Assembly (NCBI GenBank): GCA_902768325.1
Contig: CACXKY010000021.1
Span: 1-33,292, forward strand
From: Fibrobacter succinogenes
GTDB lineage: Bacteria > Fibrobacterota > Fibrobacteria > Fibrobacterales > Fibrobacteraceae
Length of the DNA stretch: 33,292 nt
Reading direction: 5' to 3'
Below the pieces are notes generated by a model. The model made no database searches. It worked only from the letters and a program-made list of their open reading frames with translations, and was not told the DNA's origin. Position numbers and translations under genes: made by a program. The number at the start of each line of letters is the position of its first letter. Positions within the stretch are counted from its first letter, which is position 1. Below are positions 16,750 to 25,811 of the stretch, one piece after another.

Positions 16750-17870
16750 GAATAGCGGTCCTTACGACGGTATTTATCGGCGAATACGGTGTGACCCGCG
16801 TTCTGGCGAACCAGCTGCCCTACCTGCTGGATGATCGCCACCGCATAGACCTTTTTGCCTGCGATTTAGACCGGCGTTTGGTACCGCGTGGCGTGCATGC
16901 CGTGAGGGTGCCGACGCATTTCAAGGGTATTCCCGAGGCGTTGCGGGCAGGCCGCTATGATGTGGTGATTGCCTGTACGGACCCGTTCTTTAAGATTGTG
17001 GCGGACCTGAAACTTGACGCGGTGACGATTGCTTACGAACACGGTTACATCCCGGTGGAATTGACGATTCCCGAAGAGCGGGAACAGCACCGCCGGATGG
17101 TGGAAGCCCGCGTTGGCGAAATCTACCCGGCGTTTACCGCGGTCGTGACCATCAGCCATTACGCGGCACAGTACATTCGTTGGCCCGCGGCTATGGTGCT
17201 GTACAACGGTGGCGACCATTTTGCAAAAATGCTGCCGCGTTCGGCACCTGCTTCGGCGGGAGCCAAACTGCGCGTGCTCGCGGTGACGCGGTTCCGTACG
17301 ACGGAATGGCTTTACAAGGGCCTTGACGATCTTTGCCGGCTCAAGAAAGATTTGGGCGACGGCTATGAAGTGGTCGTCGTAGGCGGTGGTGACGAATCGA
17401 CGTACGCGAAGTTGCAGCAGGCGGGTATCGATGCGCGCCCGGCTATTTCGAACCCGCGTGAGATGGCCGAGCTGTACTATGGCTGTGACGTGCTGGTGAG
17501 TTTCTCGCGGTGCGAAAACTTCAACCTGCCTCTCGTGGAAGCGGGCTTTGCCCGCAAGCCGGCGCTTGCGCTGAACGTGTGCGCGCATCCGGAAGTGACG
17601 CCGTTCGTGTTTGACGGTTACGACGGTATTCGCGATTATTTGAAGGCGGCGACTCGGGAATCCTTGGTGGCCGATGGCGAAAAGATGTTCCGGTTCGTGG
17701 ATGCGCAGTTCCGCTCCGTCGATAACGGCAAGCGCTTTGCCCAGCTGGTCGATGACCTCTGCCCGGAACCTCTCGGCAGGCATGCCAGGCCTTCGTTCTT
17801 TTTCCGCTGGGCTTTCTGGGTCGGGCGTGAAACGGTCCGGAAAGTCTATAAGAAGTTGCGGGGTAGGTGA
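16746..17870 (+). CDS. Glycosyltransferase, GT-B fold (GT4-like)
   Basis: The 374-residue soluble protein has two Rossmann-like halves. The N-terminal half opens MRIAVLTTVFIGEYGVTRVL and contains ITISHYAA-like TVVTISHYAAQYIRWPAAMV with VLYNGGDHF, where the acceptor domain passes to the donor domain. The C-terminal half has LRVLAVTRFRTTEWLYKGLD, YEVVVVGGGDES and the donor-binding signature SFSRCENFNLPLVEAGFARK, followed by a P and an E in the E-x7-E-type arrangement. It is probably a retaining transferase that adds a sugar from a nucleotide donor to a lipid-linked intermediate; sugar specificity cannot be read from sequence. It is the only glycosyltransferase of the locus and overlaps the genes on both sides. 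Confidence 0.85.
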   Translation: MRIAVLTTVFIGEYGVTRVLANQLPYLLDDRHRIDLFACDLDRRLVPRGVHAVRVPTHFKGIPEALRAGRYDVVIACTDPFFKIVADLKLDAVTIAYEHGYIPVELTIPEEREQHRRMVEARVGEIYPAFTAVVTISHYAAQYIRWPAAMVLYNGGDHFAKMLPRSAPASAGAKLRVLAVTRFRTTEWLYKGLDDLCRLKKDLGDGYEVVVVGGGDESTYAKLQQAGIDARPAISNPREMAELYYGCDVLVSFSRCENFNLPLVEAGFARKPALALNVCAHPEVTPFVFDGYDGIRDYLKAATRESLVADGEKMFRFVDAQFRSVDNGKRFAQLVDDLCPEPLGRHARPSFFFRWAFWVGRETVRKVYKKLRGR

Positions 17871-19261
17871 TGCGTGCGAATTCCCTCCTCGTAAACGCCT
17901 TTATGAACGGCTCCGCCCAGGGTTTGGGCAAGCTCGTGCGCTTCGTGGTGACGAGTATTGCCATTTTGCGGTTCGGTTCCGCATCGTGGGGCGAGGTCGT
18001 CTTTGCACTCACGCTGGTGACGTACCTGAATTTCGTCCTGGATTTCGGGCTGTCTTCGCTCGCGCTCATTGAACGCCCTGACGACGAAAAGATGGACCGC
18101 AAGCTGTTTGTGGCCATGGGTTACGTCCGCGGGATTGTGCTCTTGCTGCTGGCCGCGATTGGCGCCGGCATCTATTTCACTATGGACCTTTCCGGCGGTT
18201 TTGTACTGAAGGTCTACTTGCTGCAGGTATTCTTGCGCCCGGCGAATCTGGACTGGTGGCTTTCGCGCAAGGGCTATGCCGGTATCAATCCCGTGGTGCA
18301 GTTCTTTAGGCAGCTCATGGTGCTGGGCGTCATGTGGTTTGCCGGCTTGTCGAGTATCGAACAGTTTGCCGCCCTGGACATCGGCACCGAAGTGCTTGCG
18401 ACCGCGAGCCTCTGGTTCCTCGGCCCTAAGCGCAAGTTCTCCGTCGCCCTGCCGGCAAAAGCGGAATGGCGCAGCGCCTGCAGCTGTTACCGCAGCTCCT
18501 TTATCTTGTTCTTCTCGTCTTCGCTGTTGTTGCTGCACCAGAACGTCGACATCTTTTTCCTCAAGTTTTTCTGCGGCAACAGTGCCGTGGGCGTCTACGA
18601 CTACTGCTTCCGCTATGCGATGTTCGTGTTCGTTCTGGGTGGCGCCCTGAGTGTACCGCTGCGCCGCCAGCTGGCCCGCCTGCGCGAATTCGGGCAGCAC
18701 GAAAACAGCGCTACGCTGGTGCAGTCCTCGCACAAGATCCTCGGGACGATGAGCGCGCTGTTCCTCCTGGGCACAATCGCATTTTCCGAGAAGTTCTTTA
18801 CGCAGGTGATTCCGCTTGACGGAGACCTGCCCGCCGCCAAGGTGATGATCCTCTTTGCCGGTTGGCTCGTAATCTCGTTCTATTCGGTGCCGTGGAGCGA
18901 ATGGCTCATTTCGACATCGCGCAGGGATTACCTGAAACTCGCCTTGGTCGCGGGTATAGTGAACGTGATATCGAACGTGTCGTTCGTTCCGGAGTTCGGG
19001 GTGCTCGGTGCCGCCATGGCAAAGATCTGCTCGGAGACGGGCATATTCCTGTTCTTGCTCACCCGTGTTACGCCCGCGATGCGCAAGCAGTTCTGCCGCG
19101 TGATCGTCATACACTTGTTGATTGTTCCTTGCGTCGTGTATTATTGGGTTGTAGGCAACGCCCCCTGGTGGTGCGTCGCAGCGACTGCCGCCGTTCTGGC
19201 TGTAACCGTCGTATTGGGCTACGTATCGAAAAACGACCTGAAAATACTGGCCCGTAACTGA
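17870..19261 (+). CDS. Oligosaccharide flippase (Wzx-like, MOP superfamily)
   Basis: The 463-residue protein is almost entirely hydrophobic, with about 12-14 TM segments. It opens MRANSLLVNAFMNGSAQGLG then KLVRFVVTSIAILRFGSASW, the usual start of Polysacc_synt/MOP flippases. HQNVDIFFLKFFCGNSAVGV then YDYCFRYAMFVFVLGGALSV in the middle is also typical. It would flip undecaprenyl-linked repeat units across the inner membrane for the Wzy-like protein. ATG 17870 overlaps the preceding TGA; GTG 17867 is a less likely alternative. It is the last gene of the run, and no intrinsic terminator is evident before the tRNA. Confidence 0.83.
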   Translation: MRANSLLVNAFMNGSAQGLGKLVRFVVTSIAILRFGSASWGEVVFALTLVTYLNFVLDFGLSSLALIERPDDEKMDRKLFVAMGYVRGIVLLLLAAIGAGIYFTMDLSGGFVLKVYLLQVFLRPANLDWWLSRKGYAGINPVVQFFRQLMVLGVMWFAGLSSIEQFAALDIGTEVLATASLWFLGPKRKFSVALPAKAEWRSACSCYRSSFILFFSSSLLLLHQNVDIFFLKFFCGNSAVGVYDYCFRYAMFVFVLGGALSVPLRRQLARLREFGQHENSATLVQSSHKILGTMSALFLLGTIAFSEKFFTQVIPLDGDLPAAKVMILFAGWLVISFYSVPWSEWLISTSRRDYLKLALVAGIVNVISNVSFVPEFGVLGAAMAKICSETGIFLFLLTRVTPAMRKQFCRVIVIHLLIVPCVVYYWVVGNAPWWCVAATAAVLAVTVVLGYVSKNDLKILARN

Positions 19262-19304
19262 TGTTTTAATGCTTCCAGAGGTGTTCCGGTTCCGCCAAAT
19301 TTTC

Positions 19305-19310
19305 TAAATT
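19305..19310 (+). promoter_or_regulatory. -10-like element before tRNA-Leu
   Basis: TAAATT is preceded by a T-rich ATTTTC and ends 13 bases before the mature 5' end of the tRNA. It matches the TAnnTT pattern seen at other starts in the window and would give a short 5' leader of about 5-7 bases. A -35 box is not convincing. The 62-base gap 19262-19323 holds nothing else recognisable. Confidence 0.45.
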
Positions 19311-19320
19311 GGGGGGCTGA

Positions 19321-19403
<83 letters not shown>

Positions 19404-19439
19404 GAATTTTAAAAAACAAACACGCATATCGGAGTCTAT

Positions 19440-20696
19440 ATGTCCGTTGAAATTAAAGAAACCAGCGCCACTCTGCGCACCCTCAACATCACTATCCCGC
19501 AGGCGGACCTTGCTGAACCTTTCGAAAAGAAGCTTTCCCAGTACAAGAAGCAGGTGACCTTGAAGGGTTTCCGTCAGGGAATGGTTCCGAAGGCCATGAT
19601 CCTGAAGCAGTTTGGCGACGCCATTCACCACGAAGTCGTGAACGAAATGGTCGACAAGATTATCAACGACGAACTGAAGAAGGCGAACATCATTCCGGTA
19701 GGCCAGCTCAAGGTGACGGATTTCAAGGACGACAAGGCTAGCGACATCACGCTCACCGTCGAAGTGGAAATGGATCCGGAAATCGACATCAAGGGTTATG
19801 CCGATACGGGCGTGACCGTTCCCGATACCGCGGTTCACGAAGAAGAAATCAAGGACGAACTCGACCGCATGAAGCAGATGTGGAGCAAGGACGAACACGT
19901 TGATCGCGCCGCTGCCAAGGGCGACGTCGTCGTGGGCAACTACGTTGAAGTCGTGATCGACGGCGAAACGCAGGAACTCCCGGCCAACAAGGAATTCCGC
20001 AGCCTCCTCGGTGAATCCGCTTCTCCGGGATTCGATGAAGGCCTCGTGGGCGTGAGCGCCGGCGATAAGAAGGAAATCAACTTCAAGTACCCGGATGACC
20101 ACAAGGACGAACGCTACCGCGGCAAGACCGCCCAGTTCAAGGTGGAAATCACGGACGTCCGCCAGATTGTCCCGCCGACCTTCGACGAAGAATTCTGCAA
20201 GCAGATTGGCGTGAAGGACGAAGAAGACCTGAAGAATAACGTTGCCGAAAGCCTCGCCAACCGCAAGCGCGACGCTGCCAAGGCCAAGGCCGTTGATGAA
20301 GCCATCGACAAGATTATCGAACAGAACCCGTTCGACGTGCCGCATGCCCGCGTCGTGGATCTCATCAAGTGGTCCATCAACCGCAACGTGCAGGATCCGA
20401 AGGATGCCGTCGAACCGACCGAAGAACAGGTCAACAGCCTTTCTGCCGAAGCCATCCGCGAAATCAAGAAGCACCGCATTCTCGACTTCGTGGCCAACAA
20501 GGAAAAGCTCAAGGCTTCCCAGGAATCTGTGGACGAACGCCTCAAGATGATGGCCCAGGCCTACCAGGTGGATTTCGAGACCCTTAAGGGCCACTTCCGC
20601 CAGTCCGGCCGTATCAATGGCCTCCGCGAAGAACTCCGCATGCAGATGGCTGCTGACTTTATCGTTGGAATCCGCCCGGCTGCTGAATCCAAGTAA
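19440..20696 (+). CDS. tig: Trigger factor
   Basis: The 418-residue protein is the ribosome-bound chaperone with peptidyl-prolyl isomerase activity. The ribosome-docking signature G-F-R-x-G-x-x-P lies at residues 43-50 (GFRQGMVP), ending an N-terminal domain that binds L23 (rplW in this window). A central FKBP-like PPIase domain at about 155-245 contains GDVVVGNYVEVVIDGETQEL and DHKDERYRGKTAQFKVEITD. The C-terminal helical arms contain FDVPHARVVDLIKWSINRNV. The ribosome binding site is CGGAG at about 19430. clpP follows 11 bases after its stop, and this tig-clpP-clpX order is common in bacteria. Confidence 0.97.
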   Translation: MSVEIKETSATLRTLNITIPQADLAEPFEKKLSQYKKQVTLKGFRQGMVPKAMILKQFGDAIHHEVVNEMVDKIINDELKKANIIPVGQLKVTDFKDDKASDITLTVEVEMDPEIDIKGYADTGVTVPDTAVHEEEIKDELDRMKQMWSKDEHVDRAAAKGDVVVGNYVEVVIDGETQELPANKEFRSLLGESASPGFDEGLVGVSAGDKKEINFKYPDDHKDERYRGKTAQFKVEITDVRQIVPPTFDEEFCKQIGVKDEEDLKNNVAESLANRKRDAAKAKAVDEAIDKIIEQNPFDVPHARVVDLIKWSINRNVQDPKDAVEPTEEQVNSLSAEAIREIKKHRILDFVANKEKLKASQESVDERLKMMAQAYQVDFETLKGHFRQSGRINGLREELRMQMAADFIVGIRPAAESK

Positions 20697-20707
20697 GAGG
20701 TTAGTCG

Positions 20708-21298
20708 ATGATTATACCTACCGTTATTGAAACCACCGGTCGCGGGGAACGTGCCTACGATATCTATTCCCGCCTCCTCAAGGAACGCATTATCTTCTTG
20801 GGAACGCCTATCAACGACGAAGTGGCGAACAACGTCATGGCCCAGCTGATTTTCCTTGAGTACGAGAACCCGGAAAAGGATATCACGCTGTACATCAACA
20901 GCCCCGGTGGTTACGTTTCGGCAGGCCTCGCTATTTACGACACGATGCAGCATGTGCGCCCGAACATCGCGACCATCTGCATCGGTAACTGCGCTTCTAT
21001 GGCGGCGGTGCTCCTGGCAGCCGGGACGAAGGGCAAGCGCTATGCGCTCCCGCATTCCCGCATCATGCTCCACCAGCCGTCGGGTGCGGCCACGGGCCAG
21101 TCTACGGATATCCAGATTACCGCAAAGGAAATCGTGCGTACCAAGGACACCCTCACCGAAATCGTCGCGAAGCATACGGGCAAGTCTATCGAAGAAGTCC
21201 GTGCCAAGACGGACCGCGATTTCTACATGGGCCCCGAAGAAGCCAAGTCGTTTGGCGTTATCGATGAAATTTTTGTACCGCGTAAAGAGGACGTTTAA
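20708..21298 (+). CDS. clpP: ATP-dependent Clp protease proteolytic subunit
   Basis: The 196-residue protein aligns without gaps to mature E. coli ClpP numbering. The catalytic triad is S97 (GNCASMAA), H122 (RIMLHQPSG) and D171 ([12 protein letters not shown]). The oxyanion/substrate loop [18 protein letters not shown] is present. It forms the tetradecameric peptidase barrel that works with the ClpX ATPase encoded next; the stop overlaps the clpX ATG by one base. No long propeptide is evident. Confidence 0.98.
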   Translation: MIIPTVIETTGRGERAYDIYSRLLKERIIFLGTPINDEVANNVMAQLIFLEYENPEKDITLYINSPGGYVSAGLAIYDTMQHVRPNIATICIGNCASMAAVLLAAGTKGKRYALPHSRIMLHQPSGAATGQSTDIQITAKEIVRTKDTLTEIVAKHTGKSIEEVRAKTDRDFYMGPEEAKSFGVIDEIFVPRKEDV

Positions 21299-22593
21299 TG
21301 TATCGTAGCGGGAAAAATCACCCGGCGGTGGTTTGTAGTTTCTGTGGCAAGCCCGCAGAACGTGTTGAGAAGATGATTACGGGCGCGGGCGTGCAGATCT
21401 GTAGTGACTGCGTCGCCATGTGTTACCGCATCATCGAAGAAGACAAGTCCCGCGCGATGAAGGAAAAGGCGGAAGCCGAGCTCGCTACCCAGAAGCCGCT
21501 TCCGCTCCCCACGGAAATCAAGGCCCACCTCGACGAATTCGTCATTGGCCAGGATTCCGCGAAGACGGCCCTCTCTGTCGCCGTTTATAACCACTACAAG
21601 CGCTTGCGCTACAAGCAGGCCCACAGTTCCAAGGACGAGGTCGAGGTCGAAAAGTCCAACCTGCTCCTGGTGGGCCCCACGGGTAGCGGCAAGACGCTCC
21701 TTGCCCAGACGCTGGCTCGCTTTTTGGACGTGCCGTTCACTATTGCCGATGCGACCGTTTTGACGGAAGCTGGCTACGTGGGCGAAGACGTCGACAGCAT
21801 TATCGTGCGCCTGTTGCAGGCCGCCGACTACGACGTGTCGAAGGCTGAACGCGGCATCATCTTCATCGACGAAATCGATAAGATTGCACGCAAGACCGCG
21901 AACCCCTCCATCACGCGCGACGTGAGTGGCGAAGGCGTTCAGCAGGGCCTTTTGAAGCTGTTGGAAGGGACCGTTGCCGCGGTTCCGCCGAAGGGTGGCC
22001 GTAAGCACCCCGAACAGCCGCTCGTGCAAGTGAATACGAAGAACATCTTGTTCATTTGCGGTGGCGCCTTCGAGACGCTCGACAAGATTATCGCCCAGCG
22101 TGTGAACAAGGGCGGCATGGGTTTCGGTGCCGACATCCGCAGCGAAAGCGACAATACGCTCAGCGAACTCTTCAGGCAGCTCGAACCGGATGACCTTATC
22201 AGGTTCGGCCTGATTCCCGAAATCGTCGGCCGTTTGCCGATTGCCGTCGCTTTGGAAGAATTGGACGAAAACGCGATGCTCAACATTTTGACCCAGCCGA
22301 AGAACGCGCTCGTGAAGCAGTTCAAGAGCTTGTTCGCGATGGACGGGGTCGAGCTCGATTTTACCGATGACGCTCTCAAGGAAATCGTTCGCGAAACGAT
22401 TAGCCGCAAGACGGGCGCCCGCGGGTTGCGCTCCGTGATGGAACGTACCTTGCAGAAGGCCATGTTCGAAGTTCCCGGGTCCGAGGTGAAGAAACTCGTG
22501 ATTACGGCCGAAATCGTAAAGAACGGCTTGAGCTCTACGGCGATTGTCGCCGAGAAGAAGACGAAGAAAAAGTCCGGCAAGAACGTCGCGTAA
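21298..22593 (+). CDS. clpX: ATP-dependent Clp protease ATP-binding subunit ClpX
   Basis: The 431-residue AAA+ unfoldase has an N-terminal zinc-binding domain with C13, C16, C35 and C38 (CSFCGKP and QICSDC). The Walker A is GPTGSGKT (126-133), the pore loop GYVGED (159-164), and the Walker B IIFIDEID (187-194). The sensor-2 region [20 protein letters not shown] follows. It selects and unfolds substrates for ClpP. The lysine-rich end ([12 protein letters not shown]) is a species-specific tail. Start and order with clpP are standard. Confidence 0.98.
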   Translation: MYRSGKNHPAVVCSFCGKPAERVEKMITGAGVQICSDCVAMCYRIIEEDKSRAMKEKAEAELATQKPLPLPTEIKAHLDEFVIGQDSAKTALSVAVYNHYKRLRYKQAHSSKDEVEVEKSNLLLVGPTGSGKTLLAQTLARFLDVPFTIADATVLTEAGYVGEDVDSIIVRLLQAADYDVSKAERGIIFIDEIDKIARKTANPSITRDVSGEGVQQGLLKLLEGTVAAVPPKGGRKHPEQPLVQVNTKNILFICGGAFETLDKIIAQRVNKGGMGFGADIRSESDNTLSELFRQLEPDDLIRFGLIPEIVGRLPIAVALEELDENAMLNILTQPKNALVKQFKSLFAMDGVELDFTDDALKEIVRETISRKTGARGLRSVMERTLQKAMFEVPGSEVKKLVITAEIVKNGLSSTAIVAEKKTKKKSGKNVA

Positions 22594-22628
22594 TTCGATT
22601 GACGCGGCAACTTTGTCCGGTCATTTCC

Positions 22629-22634
22629 TATTAT
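22629..22634 (+). promoter_or_regulatory. -10-like element before lon, leaderless geometry
   Basis: TATTAT ends 7 bases before the lon ATG (22642), in the 48-base gap after clpX, and no Shine-Dalgarno sequence precedes the ATG. A TTGACG at 22599-22604 is 24 bases upstream, too far for a standard -35. The promoter role is inferred from spacing shared with four other genes. Confidence 0.45.
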
Positions 22635-22641
22635 TGCTAGT

Positions 22642-24972
22642 ATGAGTTTTGATTTTTCGAAAACGTATCCCATGCTCCCGCTTCGGGATGCCGTAGTGTT
22701 TCCGATGACGACCCGCCGTATCTTGGTGGGCCGCGAAATGTCTTTGCATGCCATCGAGTATGCGGAGAACAATGATAATCTGATTGTCTTGGTCGCCCAG
22801 CGCGACGTTACGGTCGAGGAATTGCAGAACCCGATGCTCGACCTGTATACCGTCGGCGTGATGGCCCGCGTATCGAACGTGACGCCGTTCCCGAACGGTT
22901 GCGTGAAGGTGGTGCTCGAAGGCGAACAGGTGGTGGACCTGCGTTCGATCTTGATGCAGAACGGTTTCTTGAACGTGACCGTCTCCCCGAGAAAGAATTC
23001 CATCAAGCTCGATTCCAAGACGACGCTCTTTGACGAAGTGCTCACGAAGTTCCGCGAATACGCGACGAAGCGCAACATCGCCGAAGGCATGGTCGATGCG
23101 TTCTTCGGCATGGAAAGCCAGCTGAACGCCTATTACGGGATGGTTCCCTTCTTGCAGGTGTCGCTGGCCGAAAAGCAGAGCTTCCTCGAGATGGAATCCT
23201 TGGACGAAATGTCCGAGAAGTTGCTCGCGTTGATGTCGTTTACCGATGACAACGAGAACGTGCTCGTGCGCATCCAGCAGAACGTCCGCCAGAAGATGGC
23301 GCAGCAGCAGAAGGAATGGTTTATTTCCGAACAGATCCGCCAGCTCCAGGAAGAACTGGACGGCGATGGTGACGGTTCTTCAGAACCCGAACAGCTGCTC
23401 AAGAAAATCAAGGCGAAAAAATTTAGCCCGGCAATTGTCGAAAAGCTCGAAGACGAAATCGGCCGCATGAAGCTCATGCAGCCTACGTCGCCCGAGTACG
23501 CGGTCAGCCGCAACTATATCGACTGGTTCCTGAACTTGCCCTACGGCGTCTACACCGATACCGTGCTCAACATGAAGAAGGTGAAGAGCGAACTCGACTC
23601 CAAGCACTTCGGGCTCGACAAGGTGAAGGAACGTATTATGGAATACGTTGCGGTGCTCAAGCTCACGGGCACGGAACGCCGTTCTCCGATCCTCTGCCTC
23701 GTTGGCCCTCCGGGCGTGGGTAAGACGACGCTCGTGGAATCGATTGCGAACGCCATGCAGAGGAACTTTGTGCGCATCACGCTTGGCGGCGTGCGTGACG
23801 AAGCTGAAATTCGCGGTCACCGCCGTACTTATATCGGTGCGATGCCGGGCCGCTTTATCAATGCGCTGCGCCGTGCGAAGTGCATGAACCCGATTATCTT
23901 GCTCGATGAAATCGACAAGATGGCGAGCGATTTCCGCGGTGACCCGGCGAGTGCGATGCTCGAAGTTTTGGACCCGGAACAGAACCACGATTTTACCGAC
24001 CACTTTATGGAAGTGGGGCTTGACCTTAGCCGCGTGCTGTTTATCGCGACGGCGAACAGCGAAAGCGAGATTCCGGAAGCGCTGCGCGACAGGCTCGAGA
24101 TTGTGCGCCTGCCCGGTTACTACCCGCACGAAAAAATCCAGATTGCTAGCAACTACCTGTTGCCGCGCATCTGCGAACGTACGGGCGTCAAGCTTGGCGA
24201 ACAGGTTTCTTTTGACGATGCCATCGTGACGGAAGTGATGCGGGGCTGGACCCGCGAAGCGGGCGTGCGCGAATTGGAGCGCACCCTCGAGAACATCGTG
24301 CGCCATCGTGCGAAAGAAATCGTGATGGGCAAGAAGTTCAAGCCCGAAATTACGGGAAAGCAGTTGCAGGAATATCTGGGGGCGCCGAGGTTCCTCGATA
24401 GCCAGCTCCCGGAACCGGGACGTCCTGGAATCGTGACGGGCCTTGCCTGGACAAGCGTCGGCGGCGAGATTCTCCCCATCGAATGTATGCTCCTGAGCGG
24501 TAAGGGCCAGATTATCATGACGGGTAAGCTCGGCGACGTGATGAAGGAATCCGCGCAGATTGCGGTTAGCCTCGTGCGTGAACGCTTGCACCGTTTCGGT
24601 ATTGATCCGGCCATCGTGAAGAAGACGGACATCCACATCCACGTGCCGGAAGGCGCGGTGCCGAAGGACGGTCCCTCGGCGGGTATCGCCCTGACGCTCT
24701 GCTTGCTTTCTGCATTCACGAGGATTCCTGTGGCGCCGGACATCGCGTTTACCGGCGAAGTGAGCCTTACGGGCGCTTGCCTTGCGATTGGCGGCCTGAA
24801 CGAGAAAGCGCTTGCTGCCCTCCAGGCCGGCGTGAAGACGCTTAGACTCCCGGCGCAGAACAAGAAGGACGTAGACGAACTCCCGGCTCCCGCGAAGAAG
24901 GGCCTCAAGATCTATACGCACAAGCACATTGACGAAATCGTGAAGATATTGTTCAAGAATGCGAAAAAATAA
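22642..24972 (+). CDS. lon: ATP-dependent protease Lon
   Basis: The 776-residue protein is a full-length LonA. The N-terminal substrate-binding domain starts with YPMLPLRDAVVFPMTTRRIL, followed by a coiled region (QKEWFISEQIRQLQEELDGD). The AAA+ domain has Walker A GPPGVGKT at 355-362 and NPIILLDEIDKM as Walker B. The protease domain has the catalytic dyad S679 (PKDGPSAG) and K722 (GGLNEKALAAL), the same residue numbers as in E. coli. Lon degrades damaged and regulatory proteins in the cytoplasm. Its own promoter is likely, because the start lacks a ribosome binding site and has a -10-like hexamer next to it. Confidence 0.98.
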   Translation: MSFDFSKTYPMLPLRDAVVFPMTTRRILVGREMSLHAIEYAENNDNLIVLVAQRDVTVEELQNPMLDLYTVGVMARVSNVTPFPNGCVKVVLEGEQVVDLRSILMQNGFLNVTVSPRKNSIKLDSKTTLFDEVLTKFREYATKRNIAEGMVDAFFGMESQLNAYYGMVPFLQVSLAEKQSFLEMESLDEMSEKLLALMSFTDDNENVLVRIQQNVRQKMAQQQKEWFISEQIRQLQEELDGDGDGSSEPEQLLKKIKAKKFSPAIVEKLEDEIGRMKLMQPTSPEYAVSRNYIDWFLNLPYGVYTDTVLNMKKVKSELDSKHFGLDKVKERIMEYVAVLKLTGTERRSPILCLVGPPGVGKTTLVESIANAMQRNFVRITLGGVRDEAEIRGHRRTYIGAMPGRFINALRRAKCMNPIILLDEIDKMASDFRGDPASAMLEVLDPEQNHDFTDHFMEVGLDLSRVLFIATANSESEIPEALRDRLEIVRLPGYYPHEKIQIASNYLLPRICERTGVKLGEQVSFDDAIVTEVMRGWTREAGVRELERTLENIVRHRAKEIVMGKKFKPEITGKQLQEYLGAPRFLDSQLPEPGRPGIVTGLAWTSVGGEILPIECMLLSGKGQIIMTGKLGDVMKESAQIAVSLVRERLHRFGIDPAIVKKTDIHIHVPEGAVPKDGPSAGIALTLCLLSAFTRIPVAPDIAFTGEVSLTGACLAIGGLNEKALAALQAGVKTLRLPAQNKKDVDELPAPAKKGLKIYTHKHIDEIVKILFKNAKK

Positions 24973-24976
24973 GGAA

Positions 24977-25039
24977 GGTCATTGGTCAATGGTCATTAGT
25001 TTATAGTTGCTAATGACTAATGACTAATAACTAACGACT
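24977..25039 (+). repeat. Heptanucleotide repeat array forming a long imperfect hairpin
   Basis: Nine consecutive 7-base units fill the gap between lon and the next gene: GGTCATT, GGTCAAT, GGTCATT, AGTTTAT, AGTTGCT, AATGACT, AATGACT, AATAACT, AACGACT. The last four are reverse complements of the first type, so the array folds back on itself. 24991-25000 pairs with 25016-25025, and the two outer units on the left can pair with 25026-25039, allowing G-U pairs. It may act as a transcription attenuator or mRNA end for lon, or be a mobile or slippage-generated repeat. Confidence 0.85.
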
Positions 25040-25042
25040 ATT

Positions 25043-25807
25043 ATGGAATTCACACTCGAAGAAATGCGCGAGCACCTTGCAGCTCTTGAAGCAAGGATTA
25101 GTGACGCCTGCAAGATTGCGGGCCGCAGCCGCGACTCGGTAAAGCTCGTTTGGGTGAGCAAGTTCCACCCGGCGGAAGCCGTGGAAAATGCAATTGCGCT
25201 TGGTGCGACCGACTTTGGCGAGAACCGCGTGCAGGAAGCCGAACTCAAGTTCAGCGAGCCGCGTATGGCGAAAGACGGTAGCCGCGTGCGTTGCCATGTG
25301 ATTGGCCCCGTGCAGAGCAACAAGCTCAAGAAGGCGGCCATCGTCGCCGACTGCATCCATTCCATCGCGAGTATCGAGGCCGTGGAAAAACTGGAAAAAG
25401 TCTGCGCAGCCCAAGATAAAACGCTCGACATCCTTTTCCAGGTGAACGCCGGCGAAGAAGAAACCAAGAGCGGTCTCGACGTACACGAGGCGGAAGCGTT
25501 CCTCGCTGATTTGGAAAAGCGTGCGGGTGCCGCGACTGCCGACGGCAAGAGCGAAAACTTCCCGCATTTGCGTTTCCGCGGGCTTATGACTATCGGCAAG
25601 AATACCGGTGTGGCTGAAGATTCCCGCGAATGCTTCGCCTTCTTACGCGCCCTGCAGCAAAAATTCCTCGCGAAGGGCGGCGCGTTTGCCCATTTCGATC
25701 AACTCTCCATGGGCATGACGGGCGACCTGGAGGTCGCCATCGAAGAAGGCTCCACGATGATCCGCGTGGGAACGGCGCTCTTCGGCGAGCGCGATTATTC
25801 GAAGTAA
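25043..25807 (+). CDS. YggS/PLPBP-family pyridoxal phosphate homeostasis protein
   Basis: The 254-residue protein matches the PROSC/YggS family, a single-domain alanine-racemase-like TIM barrel that binds PLP and keeps its free level balanced. The PLP lysine is K40 in KLVWVSKFHPAEAVENAI. GATDFGENRVQEAELK, CHVIGPVQSNKLKK and the C-terminal LSMGMTGDLEVAIEEGSTMI then RVGTALFGERDY are family signatures. A short insertion around residues 145-175 (GAATADGKSENFPH region) is slightly longer than usual. Its stop lies only 4 bases from the stop of the convergent gene on the minus strand, with no visible terminator. Confidence 0.93.
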   Translation: MEFTLEEMREHLAALEARISDACKIAGRSRDSVKLVWVSKFHPAEAVENAIALGATDFGENRVQEAELKFSEPRMAKDGSRVRCHVIGPVQSNKLKKAAIVADCIHSIASIEAVEKLEKVCAAQDKTLDILFQVNAGEEETKSGLDVHEAEAFLADLEKRAGAATADGKSENFPHLRFRGLMTIGKNTGVAEDSRECFAFLRALQQKFLAKGGAFAHFDQLSMGMTGDLEVAIEEGSTMIRVGTALFGERDYSK

Positions 25808-25811
25808 ATCA

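Noticed and set aside
17867-17872. GTG 17867 as start of the flippase gene
   Set aside because: ATG 17870 overlaps the preceding TGA in the common coupled arrangement; GTG adds only one residue with no better ribosome binding site.
23380-24927. Minus-strand open frame of 515 codons opposite lon
   Set aside because: lon is intact with all catalytic motifs; the antisense frame is a codon-bias shadow without family signatures.
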